Positions 43,801-55,800 of a stretch of 64,000 bases of DNA are shown here, one piece after another. The stretch comes from Aporrectodea caliginosa (taxonomy: Eukaryota; Annelida; Clitellata; Crassiclitellata; Lumbricidae). How positions within the stretch are numbered: position 1 is the stretch's first letter; each line of letters starts with the position of its first letter. A program made the position numbers and the translations under genes. The notes beneath the pieces are model-generated. The model did no database searches. It was not told the origin of the DNA and was given only the letters and a program-made list of their open reading frames with translations. Location: the NCBI GenBank assembly GCA_020284085.1, contig JACEVL010000800.1, positions 1 through 64,000 of the forward strand, read 5' to 3'.

Positions 43801-46800
43801 CTATCGGGTTGTCATCATATTCCATGCTATCTGTTAATTTATGAACGGTTTACATGAAAAATTAATATGCATTTCACGGACAGGTGAGTCAAGAGCGATA
43901 TCATTGTACTACTAGCTCTGATACCAAGTTGAATTTGTCGAGTTTTGCAAAGGAGTAACTTTTATCGCAACTGTTTACTCGTCCAATATTATTGCCGTAG
44001 TTGGCAATGCTTCTTTATTCATATTTTGTTTCCTTCTGTTGCAATGTCAGAATGGCTAAAGGAAATTAAACTGTTGCATTTAACGGCATGAGAAGTCCGT
44101 AGCTTTATGCAAGAAAGCAAGTTAAGAAATCCACAGAATGCTTGAGAAGGTGCTACACATTTTCACAAAAAGGCTAAAGATCAGAAATGAAGTTGACAAC
44201 AAAGACGACTGAAGACTTGAAATCAGAGTTGGATGATTACAATGCCAAGATGCCTTTAGTCAAAGGTGGAACAAGGGAATAAATTTAAGTACAAGAAAAG
44301 CCTACTTGTCTTAAAACCCAGGACAGAGATATGCTACTGTGCACGGACTATAAAGGAGGAAAACAGAAATTTTTTCTTGTCATGCTGTGGACTTTTGTAC
44401 AGGTTACTACCAAATGAAAACGGTGCCAAGATTGCTTCTCTTTAAAGAATTGATGGCCATGTTTGCATCACAGCTCTTATTTTACAATGGTTGTGCATCC
44501 TTTCCAGAAGCTTCTTAAAGTCGAAGCCATGTTTGAACTGAAAACCAACAGTGGTGGTCCAACAATGAAAAACATTTCGATGACAAAATGCAAGTTTCTG
44601 ATAGTGCATCAGCTGGCTCATTTTCAAACAACATCAGTCCAGTATCGTTTGTCCATTGGTACAGCTAGTGTATAGTCGTACAGTCAGATGTGCAAGAGAT
44701 GACAAAAGCAGGTATAATGTAGTTGGCCTCTCCATTATCACTGAGGGCATCTTGTAGAGTCAGATTTGTCTGGAAATTTGATGGTCATGTAGAACGAGAA
44801 AGAAAGGCAGTGATGGCAAAGCTATTATCTTTGATGTTAGATATGGTTTTAATTGACATATTGCAAATGTAATGTAATTAGTGGCTGGTGACACATCAAT
44901 CCAAAATCCAGTTGAATTTCTGTGGCTCAATCACTGCAAGTGCTGTTGGTTGTGCTCATTTAAAGTACCAGGAAGTGTCTAATTTAATCCAAAGGTTTTG
45001 ATCTTATATGAAAGGGTCTTCAATGACCCATAACTAGACGTACTGTAGGTCCTCATTTTCTTTGCCTAACTTCTGTGCCAGCCATTGCATTGCCAGACTG
45101 GCTGATTAGTCCAGACTCATGCCAGTACCAAATTATACTGAGCTTGCTTTGTGATGAGACAAATGTTGGTTCAAACCTTCTGGGCAGACTCTTATTAAGA
45201 AATTTGGAAAACTAATTTGCACTTGATTGTTTCTTCCTCACAACTTTGATTTTGCAAACTTCATGTTCTTCATATGTTTGTACATCTGAGTGCGAATCAG
45301 CCTGGTCTGTGTTATACACGTATGTTCTTACTCATTGCTTAACATGGATCTCCAAATACTTTTCTTTTACATCTCTAATTGCCGTAATTCTCTCCTCACC
45401 GGTTGGTGATCGTAACCCTGTGCTGACGTTTGCGTCCAATGCTGAAATTTACTTTTCTTGTGTTTGACTGACAGATTTGCCAATGCCTACTGAGTTCAGA
45501 TTGTATTTACAAGGTAGCGTGGACCAGATTGTATTTACAAGGGAATATGGTGCTGTCTTCTTAAGTACAGGATTTTCCAAATAGGATTTGAATCCATTTT
45601 CACTTATAAACACCAGTAGAAGTTGCTAGATTAAATTAAATGGGCACTTGTGGGCAATTACTTTTGTGGACTTGAAGTTTAACTGTTGACAGAACTAATA
45701 GTTTGTCAAGAGTTAAACTTTGTTGGAGTGAAAAGCATATCTCTGTTTAAAAAAATTGCTTTTATTGTAACAGTCAAGAAACTTTATTGGAGTTAAAAGT
45801 GTATCTCTGTTTAAAAAAATTACTGTTATTGTAACAACTACAAAACGTTTCATTAATCAAGAATTTTATGCACAGGTTGTGCAGTGTGATATTATTACTC
45901 AATGTACTGTATCTACTGCAGTTTTCTTGGAAAAGTACTGTTGGTAATTAGAATCTCAAAGTTGCTACAAAATCATTTTGTTTCAAATGAATGCCTTTCA
46001 AGTCTTGTGTACGTGTTTGCTGGTGTTGTGCATAATATCACAGAACTAAATTGCCACCACTACCTGGTAGTTGTACTTGTATGAAGATTAATAACTATAA
46101 CCCAACAGAAATGTTCACATTTATTTAATTATAGATGAATACAAAATCTTTGCCAGATTTTGTTTTGTTAGTTAGTTAGTCATAATTATATGTCTTATGT
46201 AGGTTCTTTGAGTTAACTTTTGAAACTTTTTTGTTGCAAGTGGATCTAAGTAGTTTTTTTAGTAGTATGCTCTAATAATCACATTTTTTAATTTACTGCA
46301 GTACATCATTATCATTAAGACCAAACATGAACTTGTGACAAGGAAGAAAAAGTCTTTAAAATATTGAAGTTGAAACAAATATTTGATTTAGAAAATGTAT
46401 TGTTTTACTAATCACTGCCCTTTGATTGCTACTGAAATATAAAACAAATGTAGCATGGCCATTTGTGTACTCTACGCCTCACGTATTAATAATTTATAAA
46501 CGTCAAAAATAATCAATTAAAATGATGTTGCTATAATGTTTCCTGTGGATACCGCACACACTATGCTTTGAAATGAAATTACTTTTAAAGTGGCTACATT
46601 ATACATAAAATCTTCAGTGATCATGTGCCATTTTTTATTTGCAGAAAATTATTTATTCTTTCGATTATTTGCTAGCATTAATTAAATTAGCAATTTTTTA
46701 TGGGCCTATGTGTTTGTGATGTTCTGATTTTTAAAATATTTTTCTCCTAGAAATGTAAGATCAAAGTGTATCCTATTTTTTTTATTCTTGTATCATATCA

Positions 46801-49800
46801 ATCATAATAGTCACAATTTTGCATTCTTTGAACCACACACGGCTTCTTGCTGTCACTGTTCAGTTATGTTCAAGACACGTAAAATCGTGAAGAAGGTAGT
46901 GTTTTTGTTATATATCGTGCTTGTACACAGAAGAACACGGTGTTTTCTGACTATCCCTAAATGCATTAATTGATTGATTTTGTGAGTTCGCAGGTATGCG
47001 TGTTCCTGTTTACCAATATGATGGAGATATTGAGTACCATTCTGTGCTTTTGTTGATGTGATTGTGAGCTTTTGTGTAAAATTTGCAGTCTAATCTACTT
47101 TTATGTTTTATTGGTGATACAGTAAAAAGTGTAGCTGATCCATTTGCTGCATTTTGCATTTCAGTTTTGACAACACAGACGTCCTTGGTGATCGCATTAG
47201 CATGTCTTGGTACAAGGACTTGAGACGTGCAAGAGCAGGTCTGTTCCTATATGCTTAATGTCTTAATCAAGTCTGCTTTCCTGTTGTATTCCATATTCCT
47301 TTTTTCTATATTTTTTTGCTGTTGCATTAGCTGGCTATTTCACGGAAGTGGATCTCTTCCCATTTATCATCATTTACACAACACACATGTATAGTCTTTT
47401 ACAGTTTGCAAGTTCTTAACTTTTAAGCTACATGTATGTTGTACAGTGGGGACCCATGGACACAAAGTTCTGTAGCCATTTATTGAGTCACCGAAACACA
47501 CGTTGCAAACATTTTCACTAGTGCAATATAATGTAGGTATTACTGTTTAGGTATCAAAAGGACAACCTGGATGGGTCGTTTGACCCACTTGTTTCAGGGT
47601 CGTCCCTTTCCATTGTTAATGTTACAGGCGGCTTGTTTGATTTACAAGCTTATGGTCGATATTTATATCTGAACTAAACAGCGAAAACAAGTAAGTACAG
47701 AACAGTTCAAACACTTTGAACGCGGTGTTGAACACAAGGAACATGCAAACAAATCAAGCAATGTTTAAGCTGAATTTTAAATAGAATAGGTACATTCGTT
47801 AGAAATTCGGGGAGTTCCATACTAGTGTACCTGAGCATTTAATTGAAAACGCTTCACGTTTGTGCGAGCCTTGTCAGTTCGATACTTTAGTGAAGACCTT
47901 GTGTCATAGCTGTGGACAGCCTTGACTATAAAAAAATTACCATTAAATGCTATTGACATCTTGCTATGATAACGAAACATGAATAGACCAATTTGATACT
48001 TCGTTATATCAGTCAGTTTCAGTGAGTTTGAGTAATTCAAAAGCCGGTTTAGACCAGTGTAGCATACAGCAGGTACGAACAACACTTTTTTTAAAGAATT
48101 ATTAATCTCTTGTAAATGGGAATTGATAATTTGACCCCAGCAAGTGTTAAAGTTTGACATATATGGAAGAAAGAGACTATTATACAAATATTGCACAATG
48201 TAACTAGGTAATTGGTGCCTAATGCAAGACAATATACTGATTTTTTAAAAGTATCTTCACAATGCAAAATATATGTTCATTCCAAGTTATGTGTTTATCC
48301 ACATATATGCTGAGAACTTTAGAGGACGTTACATTTTCAATTTCCTTATTATCTATGGTTATTCTCATCTGCTGTAATCTTGATCTGGGAGTAATTTATG
48401 ATGTGATCGAAATAATATGAATTTTGTCTTATCTAAGTTCAGTGATAATTTATTAGCTTTGAGCCATTCTGATATTATTTCTAGTTTTATTTCTTACTTT
48501 TTGTCTGAGTCTTACCAGTAATAAAAATGTTAATTTCATCGGCAAATATTATGAATTCAGAGTGCTTGACCAGTGTACTGTTGCCCAACGGTTAATACGA
48601 AATTTGGTTAGGACAAAATTTTGCTCTGGTTCCCTGTCTTTCATTTTAACCGATTTGCACTGTACAGGAATTTGAAGTCTGGATGCAACTGTAAAAACCC
48701 AGCAGCTTAACTACTACTAGGAGTCTAATACATTCTTATACACGAGACTAAATACCCTTGGGAATCTCCTGCCAGAACTCCTAAATCCGGGAGTGTGCAC
48801 TGGTTTTTGTTCGTTACGTCTTGGCAATGTACTTTGTTTCCTTACCTTTGTTCTTTTATTTTGTTTTTGTTCTTATGATAGTTAAGAATTTATTGCATAG
48901 TCTCTTACTTCACATAGTTGGTCGTGATACATCTTTCCGACTTAATTGTCTCAGGTGGCCCTGGCTAGCGGGACCTTCGGCCCCTTTTGAGTCTCCTCTG
49001 TAAACCGACAAAACTTGTAGAAACCTGATGTAATTACAACATGTACTGAGTTGGTTACCAAATAAACATGTTATTTTATGTTATGAAACAGACAGCTGTA
49101 ATGTACACTTCAAATACAGCCTCAAAGGTGCTGTAGAGCAGTCTTACAAGCGAGTGTATATCTTCCAAGTCGTCATGAATTTTTTAATAGTGTGCGCCAT
49201 AATGATTTTGTTACAGATAACTTCCGAAGGCCACCCAACCGTCACTGGACTCCTGAGGACCAGTATGACTATCGTGACCGAGGGGGTTACAACAGGCGCA
49301 TATTTAGTGCCAAAAGTCGTTGGCCACAGGTGGCTAGTCGACCACGACACTATACAAGAAGTTCCTCGCGCAGCCGGAGCCGCTCATTCTCACAGAGTCC
49401 GTCTGGTCGTAGTTACAGCCGTAGTCGCAGCTCTAGTGCCAGCTTTGACTCTAGAGAGCGAAAGAAGAAGCGAGTAAGTGATTGACTGATTATTTCTATT
49501 GTAGAACGTAGAGCGAATGCATTAACCTTTTTTTGCTGTGCAAGTTAACATGTTGTTTAGTGTAACATTGAGTAATTATTGTTAAGTGATGCAACATTGA
49601 GTAATTATTATTAAGTGATACAAGTTTACTCATGTTGTGTGATGTATCTCAGAATCCTAAGTGAAGTCTGTTTGTGTTTGTCAGCATTCTATCTCTGACT
49701 CTGGCAAAAAGCGCAGAGCTTCGGAAAAGCGCAAGGCCCTGAAGAACCACAGCCCATCGTTGGAGCGCGACAGCAGTGCCAGTGAGACGTCTGCTCCACG

Positions 49801-52800
49801 TGGGAAGCGGGCCGCAAAAAAGGCAGACGACGAAGAAAGTGCAGAACGTAAACCAAACAGGATGAAGGAAAAGGCAGCGTCAGCAGAGGTGGAGGATGAT
49901 GGTGGTGATGTTGCTGGTGATGCCAGATCTGAAAACAACGAGTATTCTGTGGAGCCTTCGTCTCCGCAGCCTGGCAATAAGGGTGCGCGAAATGTTCGAA
50001 GCGCTGTGCTGTCTATTGACCGGGCCAAAGGTCGTGCACATTCAAAGCAGACAGAATCAGAAGATGGTGCAGTAAGTGCTTCAACCTTTTCATAGTTAAA
50101 CATCAGTTTTTACTCAGTATTTTTAATGATTGTATTTTCTATGTTTTGAGTATTTTGGTCTTTTATATTTTATTTTTTATATGTCATTATTTCATTGAAA
50201 TTTTCATTTTCTGTTACATGATATTGAACTTTAAGAGTCATTGAATTCTGCTACTATTAGACAACTAGATGTTTGCCCGTCCTAAGACAGTTAAAAACAA
50301 TTTGAAAATGTCAAGAGTTGCGTCTTCTCGTGCTATGATTGACATAAGTTTTCTCCCTCTTCCTCCCTCCCCCTTCTTCCTTCCCTCCCTCACTCCCTCC
50401 GTCCGTCCCTCCCTCCCCGTACTTCTCCGTAGTCTGTCCAGGCCGACCGCCGTCCGTACCTCATTCCCTCCTTCAACGTCCATTCCTCCCTCCACCACGT
50501 CTCTCGCAGCGATCTTGCGTGTGTCTCCCTCCCTCCGTCCCTCCCTCCATCCCCGTATTTCTGTCACGTCCGTACCTCCTTCCCTCCCTTCAACGTCCGT
50601 CCCTCCACCACGTCTCTCACGGCGATCGTGCGTGTCTGGGGGGGGGCCGATAGCGCATTGGATAACATCTGGCACAGAGACCGAGAGGTACCGAGTTCGA
50701 GCCCCCGTTGGCCGATATGCTTTGTAGGCTGCTATTAGCGCCGTTGTATTGAAGGCTGTCTGTTCTGTTAGTAGTTAAGATTTAAATTGCATAACATGTA
50801 AATGTACAGCGCAGTGCGTTTGTCAGGCGCTTATTAAAGATATTATTATTATTCTCCCTCCGTCTGTCCCTCCCTCCATCCCCCGTACTTCTCTGCCGTC
50901 CGTCCCAGCCGTCCGTACCTCCTTCCCTCCTTCAACGTCCGCCCGTCCCTCCACCGCGGCGATCGTGCGTGTTTCTCCCTCACTTCCTCCGTCCGTCTGT
51001 CCGTCCCTCCCTCCCTCACCGTACTTCTCTGCAGTCCGTCCCGGCCGACGGCCGTCCGTACCTCCTTCCCTCCTTTCAACGTCCGTTTCTCCCTCCACCA
51101 CGTCTCTCGCGGCGATCGTGCGTGTCTCTCCCTCCCTTCCTCCCTCCCTCCATCCCGTACTTCTCTCCCGCCCGTCCCGGTCGTCCGTACCTCCTTCCCT
51201 CCCTTCAACGTCCGCCCGTCCCTCCACCACGTCTCTCGCGGCGATCGCGCGTGTCTTGTCCGTCCCTCCCTCCCTCCATCCCCGTAATTCTCTGCCGTCC
51301 GTCCCAGCCGTCCGTACCTCCTTCCCTCCCTTCAACGTCCGCCCGTCCCTCCACCACGTCTCTCGCGGCGATAGTGTGTCTTCTCCCTCCCTTCCTCCCT
51401 CCTCCCTCCCTCCCTTCCTCCCTCCCTCCCTCCCTCCCTCCCTCCCTCCATCCCCCGTACTTCTCTGCCGTCCGTCCCAGCCGTCCGTACCTCCTTCCTC
51501 CCTTCAACGTCCGCGCGTCCCACCACCGCGTTTCTTGCCCTACATGTCGTGTTGCATTATCTCGCGTTGCTATGACAACGTGGAATGACGTAAGCCATAT
51601 TGTCGAAAACAGCGTTACAGGCTTCACACGCATGCACGCACAGAGATTTCTGTTTCATTATTATTATTAACTAGATGTTTGCCCGTCTTAGGGACGGTTA
51701 AAAACAATTTGAAAATTTCAAGAGATGCGTCTTCTCGTGCTATGATTGACATAAGTCTTCTCCCTCTCCCTCCCTACCTCCCGCCCTCCGTCCGTCCGAC
51801 GCTCCCTCCCACTCTCCCTCCCCTTCCACTTTCGCTCTCTCCCTCCCTTCATCCCTCCCTCCCCGTACTTCTCTGCCGGCCGTCCGTACCTCCTTCTCTC
51901 CCTTCAACGTCCGTCCCTCCCTCCACCACGTCTCTCGCGGCGATCGTATGTGTCTTCTCCCTCTCCCTCCCTTCCTCCCTCCGTCCGTCAGTCCCTCCCT
52001 CCCTCCCGTACTTCTCTGCCGTCCGTCCCGGCCGGCCGTACCTTCTCCCCTCCCTTCAACGTCCGTCCCTCCCTCCACCAGGTCTCTCGATCGCGGCGAT
52101 CGTGCGTGTCTTCTCCCTCCCTCCTTCCCTCCCTTTCTCCGTCCGTGAGTCCCTTCCTCCCTCCCCCGTACTTCTCTGCCGTCCGTCCCGGCCGTCCGTA
52201 CCTCCTTCCCTCCCTTTAACGTCCGTCCGTCCCTCTCCCTTCAACATGTCATGTTGCATTATCTCGTGTTGCTATGACAACTTCTGTATTCGGTTATTGC
52301 GATGACGTAGATTCGTAGAATGAGGTAAGCGTTACAGGCTTCAGATGCACAGATGCACGCACGCAGAGAGATTTCTGTTGTATTATATTATTAATTTGTG
52401 CTACTTCCTGTTGTTGAAGATATTGACCTGATTCAAAGTTTTACGGAGTAAAGGGTTGGATTTTAGAGAAAGTCGTATGCGACTTTGGCAATTACAATTA
52501 AGTTAAAATTTAGGATTTGAGCGGATCCTGTCATGGTAAAGGGATGATACACTTAATGGTAATCCCGTAGTTTAGGTTGGTAAATTATTTGAATGTCTTC
52601 AATGCCGTACTTGACGTTGGTAAGTAAGCACTCTACCTATGTCCATCATAACTATCATCAATCCCGCTTCCATTTCATCGAGAATTTTTTTAATCAATCC
52701 AGCTTCCATTTAATGAAAAAAATTATCCAACTTCTATTTAACGAAGAAAATATTTTTCATCAATGGAACTTTTATTTAAGCAAAGAACTTTTCTCATGGG

Positions 52801-55800
52801 TCCAGCTTCGACTTCCGAAAACAATTATTTTCATTATTCCAGCTTCTATTGCATCAAAAACTTAGCTTCATCAATCCAGCTTCTATTTACGGTAAAAATT
52901 ATTTCCATCAATCCAACTTCTATTTAAAGATTGAAATGGTTTCATCAGTCCCACTTCCATTTATAGAAATTTTTTTTCCTCAATCCAGCTTCGATTTTAA
53001 TTTTTACGATATAAAATAATTTACCAACCTAAACTACGGGTTTACCCACTTAATTTTGTACTGTTTCTGTTGGATGCTGTTGTCATGCTTTCTCTTTAGC
53101 TTAGAGATCCTTCACTAACTGTTGTATACAGATTGATTTAATAATTGAATTATTATCTCACCATTTAAGTGTTTTTAGCATGATTATTTGTATGATTATG
53201 TTTAAGTTATGTTTCTTGCATATGTTTCTGAACTTTAAAATATAAATTATATTGAAATACAATTGTCTGTCCTGTCATTAATGGTAACGGTGTAATGATG
53301 ATGTCTTGCAAATCTGCAACTAACAGATTCCTGACATAGCATCTCCTGATGCCTCAGAATCTGTTCCCACAAAGAAACTGGAGCCAGCTGCAGCAGCTGG
53401 AATAGTGACAAAGGAGGCTCTGAAGGTGAAGAAGATCAAGGAAGACCGTCGATTATACGAGGAACAGATCTCGGATGAGGAAGAAAGCGTTCTTGAAAAG
53501 ACCCCGGTGAAGAAGACCAAGGATGACCACTTGGAAGAGGAGTTCTTTGTATTTGAGAAGCCAACAAGACCAGCCAGACCACTTAAGTGAGTTGTGTTAC
53601 ACAGAGCATCAAAACCTCATAGACACAACCAATTCTACATTCTAATGTAATGGTCATCTCTTGTAGACCAGAACAGACAATACAACATTTCAACATATAG
53701 AGTTTTAACATACATACAGGGACCTTCATAGTTTAATTATAGGAATTCCATTAAAACTGGTTTTTAGCTCTACCACTAAAACTGGCTGATGACAACATCT
53801 TCCAGGTTCATCCCATTTTTATCCATCTAGTTTAACTTGCGGGAATCTTGATTGCTTGCTTGAATGTTTGAGCCACAGGCTAAATAGTCAAATCTTGCGA
53901 CGACTAGTTCGATCACTTACAATCATTCAATCGTCGTGAAACTTGGCAGACAGACTCGCCCTCGCACACACTTCATTCTATCAAAATTTCAGCTCCCCCA
54001 AAAAGGCTAGCTTATAGAATCGGGACTCAACTTTTCGAATCGGGAATCCCTTTTCCGAAACGCACGTTGTGATTGGCCAGCGTTGTGATTGGCTGCAACA
54101 ATAATGGGCGCGCTGCCTCGTTAAGCGTGCTATGTTGTAAAATGAACGCGGACTATTTTCAGAGTACACGTTATAGGATACTAGATGGATATAGTAAAAA
54201 ACTTTGTTTTTACTATTGGTTCTTTTTATTTGGTTTGTTTTAAGAAATCCTTATCTGTATAAACTATAAAGCTATCAATGCCCATCTTGTAAAGCATATG
54301 AATTTGTTCCATAGCTTTACATTAAATGTAAAAAATTTACTGACTTACAACGTTTTGATACATGTTTGTGGAATTGAAGTTGAGAGCAAGACTCAGAAGG
54401 GGCTGGTTACTTTATTTCTAACAATATGCATTGGTGATTGGTAACATTTTAACGGCAATGAATCATAGGCATAGATGACCGTTAAGTCTAGCAGTACTGA
54501 AGAATAAATGTACAAGTAGGGCAAGTGAATGATTTGTGATGAAGTTACATATGTTGCATTGTGTTGCTTCTTGCTGCCAGACCCACTAGTGCGGCAGGAG
54601 CGGCCCAGACTGGTAGCGGCGTGTCAGAGCTGTATGAAGTCGAGGAAACGCGTCCGGTGAAGAAGCGCAAACCCCCGGTTGATGACATGTTGGATTATGA
54701 CCGACCGTCTGAAGTGGATTATGAGGAGGAGCTGGAGCTCAACCGAAGGGAAGACCTGGAGCCAAAGCGCAGAAGGACTGCAGCAGCTGATACAGTAGCT
54801 ATACAAGGTCAGTTAGCATATATTCGTGATATGAAGTAGCTAGAATACACTGGTTTAAACTATTCAGAGTACTTTCTGCTGAATAGGACGTGTGCAATAT
54901 CTTGTGGTTAGCATGTCATACTGTCAACTCAGAGGAGTGAGGTTTGTCTGTTGTCATTTCTCATTTCTGACTGCAACGTGAACCAGGAGCTCTAAACTTT
55001 TTATCTGCTGTCAGCCCTAGATCATTCGTTCTCCATTGTAGAAATTTAGACACACTACAAACTCAAACAAGCAAAACCCAACTTTAAAAAATGACCCTTT
55101 CCACATGCAAACTTGATTTTCACAGTACATATACACTCTATTGTAACTGAATGATTGATATATACCATCAGATCTTGTATCAGAAATGAGTGTACATAAC
55201 TCACTGGTGCTTTCATTGGAGCTCACATTGCTAGAGGATGATAAATCTGATTTGTTTGAGATTTGGTATATTCTGTTGTAGACGTGCGCCAGCCTAGAGG
55301 TGCATATGAGGGTTCAGTACCAGCATCTACAAAACGGCGACCCTTCTACAATGAAAATGCTGCAAGCGTCAATCGCGGTGCACTTGGATTATCACAGGAG
55401 AAAATGGCACTCATCCGTGACAAGAAAGAGGAAATTGAAAAAGTCTGAATTTAACTACTGATTTAAAATTTTTAGCATGCTGCTGTCGTATTCTGTTTCT
55501 AACTTAAACATGTTGACAAGGCTGCTACCTTAGAAATTGCCTTCTTAAAATAAAAATGGAAAGTACTTCTTACTTAGATATGCAAATGTTATAGAAGTTT
55601 TTAAGTAACACGAATTTTGCCTTAGTTGTTTGAAGAGGGCAAAGAACCACGGAACGATGCGTATAACTGATCTAATTGGCAGTATTTGCACTTAGGTTAA
55701 GTTCATAGGTCTTGCTTTACAATTTTACCTTTTCAATTCACTTAACTTAATTTTGCATTACAGGCAGTTGTGGCTAAAATGCAAAATTAAGTTACTTTTG

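Larger units (their letters stand above)
47239..49216 (+). other. Periphilin-like intron 3
   Basis: Donor GTCTGT, acceptor TTACAG. Two LINE fragments in opposite orientation fill 47770-49086. Confidence 0.8.
50072..53326 (+). other. Periphilin-like intron 5 (minisatellite-loaded)
   Basis: Donor GTAAGT, acceptor AACAG. Most of it is two Helitron-like elements and one inverted-repeat-bounded minisatellite. Confidence 0.85.

Noticed and set aside
46990..47050. Candidate exon reading MRVPVYQYDGDIEYHS upstream of periphilin exon 3
   Set aside because: No acceptor puts it in phase with exon 2, while skipping it joins exons 2 and 3 perfectly within the RRM.
50965..51670. Open frames of 142-233 codons on both strands in the C/T-rich array
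   Set aside because: Pro/Ser/Arg-rich readings are produced by the tandem repeat itself in several frames at once; no start context or domain.
50345..52240. CRISPR-like regular repeats
   Set aside because: Units are tandem and contiguous without unique spacers, in a eukaryotic intron inside mobile elements.
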